In this document: in pieces, positions 59,362 through 64,000 of the stretch | How the letters are laid out: every line of letters begins with the position of its first letter | How positions within the stretch are numbered: position 1 is the first letter of the stretch | Assembly (NCBI RefSeq): GCF_036327775.1 | Contig: NZ_CP109598.1 | Coordinates: forward strand, 5,654,001-5,718,000 | Source of the DNA: Streptomyces sp. NBC_01498 | GTDB taxonomy: Bacteria; Actinomycetota; Actinomycetes; Streptomycetales; Streptomycetaceae | Direction: 5' to 3' | DNA: 64,000 nucleotides | Translations under genes and position numbers: made by a program | Notes under the pieces: model-generated | Database searches by the model: none | What the model saw: the letters and a program-made list of their open reading frames with translations, nothing else | What the model was told of the DNA's origin: nothing

Positions 59362-60003
59362 GTGAGACTCGAAGCGATCACCTGGGACCGGCTGACCGAC
59401 ACCCTGGCGGAACGCGTCCTGGAGACCCGGGCGGACGACGGGAGCCCCTGGCTGCGCGTCGCCGTGGACGGCGCTCCCGCCGCGCGCCCCGGCGTACGGG
59501 CGGAGGCGCTGGCCGACGAACTGCGGCTGCGGGGACGCGCGGTGCTCGTCGTCGGCACGGGTGGCTTCCTGCGGCCCGCGTCGCTGCGGTACGAGTACGG
59601 GCGCCGGGATCCGGACGCGTACTACGACGGGTGGTTCGACACGGGCGCGCTGTGGCGCGAGGTGTTCGGGCCGGTGGAAGCGGGCGGGACGGGCCGGGTG
59701 CTGCCCGACCTCTGGGACCCCGCGACGGACCGGGCCACCCGCAGTCCGCGCGCCGAACTCCCTCCCGGGGGAGTGCTGTTGGTGCATGGCCCGTTTCTGC
59801 TCGGGCACTGGTTCCCGTTCGACCTCACGGTGCATCTGCGACTGTCGCCCGCCGCGCTGCGCCGCCGCACCGAGGAGGACGAACGGTGGACGCTCCCCGC
59901 GTTCGAACGGTACGAGCGAGAGGTCGGCCCGGCCGAGGCCGCCGACGTCGTCGTGACAACGGACGACCCCCGCCACCCCGCCTGGTCGCCTCCGCGAAGC
60001 TGA
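59362..60003 (+). CDS. uridine kinase-like protein
   Basis: 213 residues from GTG 59362. Streptomyces relatives are annotated as uridine or nucleoside kinases. Seen: VAVDGAPAARPG in the P-loop position (no canonical GxxxxGKS), then RGRAVLVVGTGGFLRPASLRYEYGRRDPDAYYDGWFD, which parallels the uridine kinase segment DDFY-type region, and HGPFLLGHWFPFDLTVHL followed by the lid-like RRRTEEDERW. With the weak P-loop, ATP binding is uncertain. CATGAT at 59350-59355 may be the -10 of a leaderless mRNA. Its last codons are the first copy of the 196-bp tandem repeat downstream. Confidence 0.75.
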   Translation: MRLEAITWDRLTDTLAERVLETRADDGSPWLRVAVDGAPAARPGVRAEALADELRLRGRAVLVVGTGGFLRPASLRYEYGRRDPDAYYDGWFDTGALWREVFGPVEAGGTGRVLPDLWDPATDRATRSPRAELPPGGVLLVHGPFLLGHWFPFDLTVHLRLSPAALRRRTEEDERWTLPAFERYEREVGPAEAADVVVTTDDPRHPAWSPPRS

Positions 60004-60525
60004 CCTCGCCGCCGGGAGGGCGGGCGCGGAGCACGTTCACCGGGCGGTCGGCGGGCTCCGCCGGGGGCGTGGCGGCGCGCCGTGAGTGGCGTCTGTGCCT
60101 TGCGGCGCGGGGCGTTGCCCCTTGTTGTGCGGGCGGGTGTTCGTCGTGACGACGGACGATCCCCGCTGGGGGTCTGGCGGCTCGCCTCCGCGAGGCTGAC
60201 CTCGCCGCCGGGAGGGCGGGCGCGGAGCACGTTCACCGGGCGGTCGGCGGGCTCCGCCGGGGGCGTGGCGGCGCGCCGTGAGTGGCGTCTGTGCCTTGCG
60301 GCGCGGGGCGTTGCCCCTTGTTGTGCGGGCGGGTGTTCGTCGTGACGACGGACGATCCCCGCTGGGGGTCTGGCGGCTCGCCTCCGCGAGGCTGACCTCG
60401 CCGCCGGGAGGGCGGGCGCGGAGCACGTTCACCGGGCGGTCGGCGGGCTCCGCCGGGGCCTGGCGGCTCGCTTTGAGTGGCACATGTGCCGCATGGGGCA
60501 TTGCCCGGCGCGTGTGGGCGGGCGT
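59951..60525. repeat. 196-bp tandem repeat including the 3' end of the kinase-like gene
   Basis: The marker TGACCTCGCCG occurs at 60001, 60197 and 60393, an exact period of 196. Copies one and two are almost identical from 60001 on; copy three diverges after about 60450 and fades near 60525. Each unit carries a copy of the last codons of the kinase-like gene (GTGACNACGGACGA at 59953, 60147 and 60343) plus its stop and 136 bp of downstream DNA. As 196 is not a multiple of three, frames that cross copies shift each time; open frames here are not convincing genes. Confidence 0.9.
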
Positions 60526-60608
60526 TCGCCGTCGGCCGGCGACCCTCGCCAGGCCCCGGCGCCTCCCTGTGAGCGCCACCTGTCGCGGACGCCCGTCGCG
60601 TGCGGGCA

Positions 60609-61583
60609 CTAGTTTTCGGACACGGTCCGGCGGGCCGGTGGTCGGCCGCCGGGCAGTGCGACCGAGAGGGCTCCGGCCCGGCAGCCCGCGCTCGTCGCCG
60701 TCACCGGGTCCGCGCCGGTCAACAGAGCGGCGAGGAAAGCTCCGTTGAAGGCGTCGCCCGCCCCGGTGGAGTCGACGGCCCGTGTGGTGCGGGGCGGGAC
60801 CCGGGCCGTCACGGCTCCGTCCGACGCCACCAGCGCGCCCCCGGGGCCCAGCGTCACCACCACGAGCGGGAACCGGTGGCTCAGTTCGGCCGCCGCCTTC
60901 CCGGTGTCCGGGAGGCCCGTGAGCAGCCGGGCCTCGTCCGCGTTGGGCAGCAGCACCTGGACGCCGTCGGCCGCCGCCAGGAACGCCTCGGCGCCCTGTT
61001 GCGCCAGGAAGCCCGCCGACGCCGGGTCCACGCTCACCGGAACTCCTCGCGCCACCGCCGATTCCACGGCGGCGCGCACCGCCTGACGACTCGTTTCGGC
61101 GAAGAACAGATAGCCGGAGATGTGCAGCCGGCCGACCCCGTCGAGCAACTCCGCCGACCAGTCGGCCGCGCCGAGGCGCAGGACGGCCCCGCTGTCGGTC
61201 AGGAAGGTGCGTTCGGCGGCGGCGTCGACCAGCGACACGACGGTGGCCGTCGCCACCTCGTCGTCCACGACGAGCAGCGGCCGGACGCCCGCCGCTCGCA
61301 GGTGTTCCCCGTGCCACCCGGCCGCGTCCGCGCCGACGCGGGCGAGCAGCCGGACATCCCCGCATCCCGAGGCCACGGCCCAGCACGCCGCGTTGGCTCC
61401 CGCGCCGCCCGGCAGGGTGTGGATCTCGGCGGCGGTGTCGGTGCCGTGCGCGAGGGGCGTACGGTGCCGGGCCACCACGTCGGTGACGACGTCCCCGACG
61501 ATCAGCAGCGCCTCGCCCCGGGCCGGGCCCGGGGCGTCCGGCGCCGCAGTGGGGCGGACGCCGGGCAGGCCCGCACCGCTCAC
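60609..61583 (-). CDS. psuK: PfkB-family kinase, probable pseudouridine kinase
   Basis: 324-residue ribokinase-fold sugar kinase. GTG 61583 overlaps the psuG stop as GTGA, so the pair is coupled. PfkB signature 1 is in TLPGGAGANAACWAVASG, and signature 2 is DSTGAGDAFNGAF with the catalytic Asp; GGSV-type substrate residues VDPASAGFL are also present. On its own the sequence shows only a PfkB kinase; coupling to psuG makes pseudouridine the likely substrate (pseudouridine to pseudouridine 5'-phosphate). Confidence 0.88.
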   Translation of the reverse strand: MSGAGLPGVRPTAAPDAPGPARGEALLIVGDVVTDVVARHRTPLAHGTDTAAEIHTLPGGAGANAACWAVASGCGDVRLLARVGADAAGWHGEHLRAAGVRPLLVVDDEVATATVVSLVDAAAERTFLTDSGAVLRLGAADWSAELLDGVGRLHISGYLFFAETSRQAVRAAVESAVARGVPVSVDPASAGFLAQQGAEAFLAAADGVQVLLPNADEARLLTGLPDTGKAAAELSHRFPLVVVTLGPGGALVASDGAVTARVPPRTTRAVDSTGAGDAFNGAFLAALLTGADPVTATSAGCRAGALSVALPGGRPPARRTVSEN

Positions 61584-62497
61584 CGCGCCGCCGCCGCGGC
61601 CGCGATCAGCGCGGCCAGGCGTACGTTGCCCCGCACAGCGGCCAGGTTCGCCTCCAGCGACGCGCCGCCGGTCCGCCGCACCAGTTCGCCCAGCAGGAAC
61701 GGCGTGACCCCCTGACCGTCGATGCCCCGCTGCCGGCACTCCGCCAGCGCCTCGGCGAGCACCCGGTCGTGCAGCTCCGGATCGAGCTGGTCCGCCTCCG
61801 GCACCGGGTTGGCGACGATCAGCGCGGCCTCCGGCCCGCCGAGCGCGTCCTGCGCGCCCATCACCGCGGCGACCTCCTCCGGGGTCCGCACCGTCCAGTC
61901 GACGGGCTCCCCGGACGACGTCAGATAGAAACCCGGGAAGTGCTCCGTGCCGTACCCGAGGATCCCCACGCCCAGGGTCTCCAGACGCTGGAGTGTCGCC
62001 GGTACGTCGAGGATCGACTTCACGCCGGCGCAGACCACCGTGATCCGGGTCTCCGCGAGCAGCCGCAGATCCGCCGACTCGTCCTGCGCGCTGGTCCAGT
62101 CGCGGTGGACACCGCCCAGCCCACCGGTGGCGAAGACCCGGATGCCCGCGCGGGCGGCGAGGAACGCCGTCGCGGACACCGTCGTCGCCCCGCTCGCCCC
62201 CGTGGCGAGCGCGGGTGCCAGATCGCGGTGCCCGAGCTTGCGGACGGACACATCCCCGGCGATCCGCTCCAACTGGTCCTTGTCCAGGCCCACGTGAGCC
62301 CTGCCGTCCAGTACGGCGACGGTGGCGGGCACGGCGCCGCCGGACCGTACGAGCGCCTCCAACTCCTCGGCGACGGCCAGATTGCGCGGGCGCGGCAGAC
62401 CGTGTGCGATGATCGTCGACTCCAGGGCGACCACGGGCCGGCGCGCGTCGAGCGCCTCCCGTACCTCGGGGGACAACTGCGGTGTGGTGTCAGGCAT
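61580..62497 (-). CDS. psuG: pseudouridine-5'-phosphate glycosidase
   Basis: Splits the C-C bond of pseudouridine 5'-phosphate into uracil and ribose 5-phosphate, salvaging the base from RNA decay. ATG 62497 gives MPDTTPQLSPEVREALDARRPVVALESTIIAHGLPRP, the family start. Catalytic and metal residues fall in FATGGLGGVHR, SILDVPATL, YGTEHFPGFYLTSSG and VANPVPEA; length 305 is normal. First gene of the psuG-psuK pair. Confidence 0.95.
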   Translation of the reverse strand: MPDTTPQLSPEVREALDARRPVVALESTIIAHGLPRPRNLAVAEELEALVRSGGAVPATVAVLDGRAHVGLDKDQLERIAGDVSVRKLGHRDLAPALATGASGATTVSATAFLAARAGIRVFATGGLGGVHRDWTSAQDESADLRLLAETRITVVCAGVKSILDVPATLQRLETLGVGILGYGTEHFPGFYLTSSGEPVDWTVRTPEEVAAVMGAQDALGGPEAALIVANPVPEADQLDPELHDRVLAEALAECRQRGIDGQGVTPFLLGELVRRTGGASLEANLAAVRGNVRLAALIAAAAAAR

Positions 62498-62637
62498 GTC
62501 CCATCCCTGGCGCGCGACGGCGCCCCGCAAACGTCGCCGCCCGCCGGAGAGCCGGCCGGGCCGGGCCGTGGACGGGCGCCGTACGCGCGCGGCACGCCGC
62601 CGGGAACACGGCCGGGGCCCGTGCGGAAGCCCGGAGG

Positions 62638-63180
62638 TCAGAACAGCGGCGCGGGCAGCACCCCTTCCAGCGCCAGCAGCTGCCGCTTGGTCTCCAGGCC
62701 GCCCCCGAAGCCGCCCAGCCCGCCGCCGCTCTCCACCACCCGGTGGCACGGCACCACGAGCGGCAGCGGATTCGACCCCATCGCCGCGCCCACCGCCTGG
62801 GCCGAGCCCGGACTGCCGACCCGGTCGGCCAGATCGCCGTACCCGACGACCGTGCCGTACGGAACACCCGTCGCCAGCTCCCGCAGCACCTGCCGGTTGA
62901 AGCCGCCCGACAGCGACCAGTCGAGCGGCAGCGTGAACTCCCGGAGGGTGCCGTCGAAGAACGCCGCGAGCTGACGTATCGGCTCGGCCAGCCGGCCCGC
63001 CGGATCCTCCACCGGCTCGCATCCGAACCGCCCCCCGAGCTGCCGGAGCGCCGCCTCCCGCCGCCTGTCCGTGGCGTGGAAGACAACTGTCACAAGTCCT
63101 TCACGGGTGGCGGCCAGCAGCAGCGGGCCGATGTCGCTTCCGACCACGGCCCACTCCACCGGCTGCGTGTCACTGTCCAT
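62638..63180 (-). CDS. ogt: methylated-DNA--protein-cysteine methyltransferase
   Basis: DNA repair protein that accepts alkyl groups from O6-alkylguanine onto its own cysteine in a single-turnover reaction. 180 residues from ATG 63180. The active-site motif PLVVPCHRVV carries the acceptor Cys, with GTVVGYGDLADRVGSPGSAQAVGAAMGSNP before it (helix-turn-helix and Asn hinge) and GLGGFGGGLETKRQLLALEG after it. The N-terminal domain has no Ada-type regulatory part. Upstream frame from 63237 is not used. Confidence 0.93.
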   Translation of the reverse strand: MDSDTQPVEWAVVGSDIGPLLLAATREGLVTVVFHATDRRREAALRQLGGRFGCEPVEDPAGRLAEPIRQLAAFFDGTLREFTLPLDWSLSGGFNRQVLRELATGVPYGTVVGYGDLADRVGSPGSAQAVGAAMGSNPLPLVVPCHRVVESGGGLGGFGGGLETKRQLLALEGVLPAPLF

Positions 63181-63244
63181 GCCCACCACGCTACGGCCCG
63201 GGTCTGACAACGGTCCCGAACCCGTCACGGCCCCCAACCCGTCA

Positions 63245-63285
63245 CGGGCCCGTTCCCAGGAACGGAAACCTCCGGAACGGGCCCG
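63245..63285 (-). terminator. hairpin terminator between the GDPD gene and ogt
   Basis: A perfect 12-bp stem (CGGGCCCGTTCC 63245-63256 with 63274-63285) with a 17-nt loop, 30 bp past the GDPD stop on the minus strand. Confidence 0.7.
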
Positions 63286-63315
63286 CGCCGGACAGGCCCG
63301 CCCCGGGACCGCCGC

Positions 63316-64000
63316 TCAGCCCACCGCGTCCCGCACCACGTCGGGGCGGTTGGTGATGATGCCGTCGACACCGAATCCGGCCACCCGCCGCGCTCCCGCC
63401 GCGTCGTCGACCGTCCAGGTGCTGACCTGGAGTCGCTTGCCGTGGGCGCCCTTCAGCCGGTGCACGGAGGCCACGTACGCGGCCGTCAGCGAGGTGTGCG
63501 TCGGGTTGATCCGGTCGGTGAACTCCGCGTACGAGGGCAGGTCCGCCACGGCGGGCGTACCGAGGAAACCGGTGGTCACGTCGGGCCGCCGCTCGTGCAC
63601 GGCCCGCACGCTGTCCGCGCCGAAACTCTGCACGACCAGCCGGTCCCGTACGTGCGCGCCGTCCAGCCAGCCCTCCGTACGGAGCACCCGCAGGATGTCC
63701 CCCTCGATGCCGGGATACAGCTCGGGCGCCTTGATCTCCAGAAGAAGGTTCTGCCGGTTGGCCTCGACCGCCGCCAGGAATTCCTCCAGCGTCGGCACCC
63801 GCTCACCCGCCCACGCGGCGCTGAACCAGCTGCCCGCGTCCAGCCGTGCGATCTCGGCGGCGGTGAAGTCCTTCACATTCCACGGCGCCCGGCCGGGGAA
63901 GACCCGCTCGGCGTCGGTGGTGCGCCTCAGGTCGGTGTCGTGCAGCACGACCAGCCTGCCGTCCCGTGTCCGCTGGACGTCGTTCTCCACCCAGTCGACG
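63316..64000 (-). CDS. glycerophosphodiester phosphodiesterase (5' end outside window)
   Basis: Releases glycerol 3-phosphate from glycerophosphodiesters of phospholipid turnover. The C-terminal 228 codons are visible; the gene enters from the right edge. Seen: ENDVQRTRDGRLVVLHDTDLRRTT, holding the metal/catalytic Glu-Asp-His set, VPTLEEFLAAVE, LLLEIKAPELYPGIEGD with the Glu-Lys pair, VVQSFGADSVRAV, and VSTWTVDDAAGARRVAGFGVDGIITNRPD at the end, the standard GDPD barrel closure. The first catalytic His (AHRG) and any signal peptide are beyond the window, so location in the cell is unknown. Confidence 0.93.
   Translation of the reverse strand, partial: VDWVENDVQRTRDGRLVVLHDTDLRRTTDAERVFPGRAPWNVKDFTAAEIARLDAGSWFSAAWAGERVPTLEEFLAAVEANRQNLLLEIKAPELYPGIEGDILRVLRTEGWLDGAHVRDRLVVQSFGADSVRAVHERRPDVTTGFLGTPAVADLPSYAEFTDRINPTHTSLTAAYVASVHRLKGAHGKRLQVSTWTVDDAAGARRVAGFGVDGIITNRPDVVRDAVG

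Noticed and set aside
60037..61386. Open frames within and across the 196-bp repeats, including Arg/Pro-rich ones
   Set aside because: The repeat period is not a multiple of three, copies are read in shifting frames, and no ribosome binding site or domain is present.

Overview
The window is about 64 kb of very GC-rich DNA (GTG and TTG starts, few intergenic AT stretches, twin-arginine and lipobox exports, streptogrisin and trypsin-type exoproteases). Gene content and order fit the chromosomal core of a Streptomyces. From memory, the order gltBD, pyk, ANTAR regulator, liv transporter, polA, rpsA, coaE resembles the corresponding part of other Streptomyces chromosomes. No rRNA operon, phage, CRISPR array or large mobile element is visible. 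One tRNA is present.

Region 1 (1-13.8 kb): a partial ADP-ribosylglycohydrolase, a VIT1/CCC1-type metal transporter, the overlapping glutamate synthase pair gltB-gltD, a VWA-domain protein, a cold-shock protein with a long structured leader followed by a DEAD-box helicase, a MITE-like palindromic element, a secreted RNase Sa-type ribonuclease with its barstar-type inhibitor, and an uncharacterised HExxH/zinc-ribbon protein.

Region 2 (13.9-25.8 kb): two tandem secreted trypsins with matching promoters, chorismate mutase, aminopeptidase N, an orphan hydroxamate-siderophore N-monooxygenase, a Tat-exported 5'-nucleotidase, a SIMPL-domain protein and pyruvate kinase.

Region 3 (25.8-37.1 kb): a degraded LAGLIDADG-like gene beside tRNA-Leu(CAA), an ANTAR response regulator, the five-gene branched-chain amino-acid ABC transporter livKHMGF (GTGA-coupled from livH onward), a lipoprotein, a hotdog thioesterase and a molybdopterin oxidoreductase.

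Region 4 (37.1-51.6 kb): DNA polymerase I, a DUF4184 membrane protein, a secreted lytic transglycosylase, HrpB helicase, a methyltransferase, ribosomal protein S1 behind a clear promoter, a PAC2 protein, dephospho-CoA kinase, a TPR protein and a DUF6343 membrane protein.

Region 5 (51.8-64 kb): DoxX, a translationally coupled SNF2 helicase/SWIM pair, a small protein ending in a RHIM-like amyloid-type motif, a streptogrisin protease downstream of a 22-bp perfect LacI-type palindrome, a kinase-like gene whose 3' end is reiterated in a 196-bp tandem repeat, the pseudouridine catabolic pair psuG-psuK, an Ogt alkyltransferase and a partial glycerophosphodiesterase.

Many genes are separated by long GC hairpins without U-tracts, which I read as terminators. 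Several genes (barstar, chorismate mutase, pyk, coaE) have a -10-like hexamer 6-8 bases before ATG and no ribosome binding site, suggesting leaderless mRNAs. The signals most worth following are the RHIM-like protein (56.9 kb), the operator of the streptogrisin gene (58.86 kb), the cold-shock leader (9.5 kb), the matched trypsin promoters and the LAGLIDADG remnant at the tRNA.
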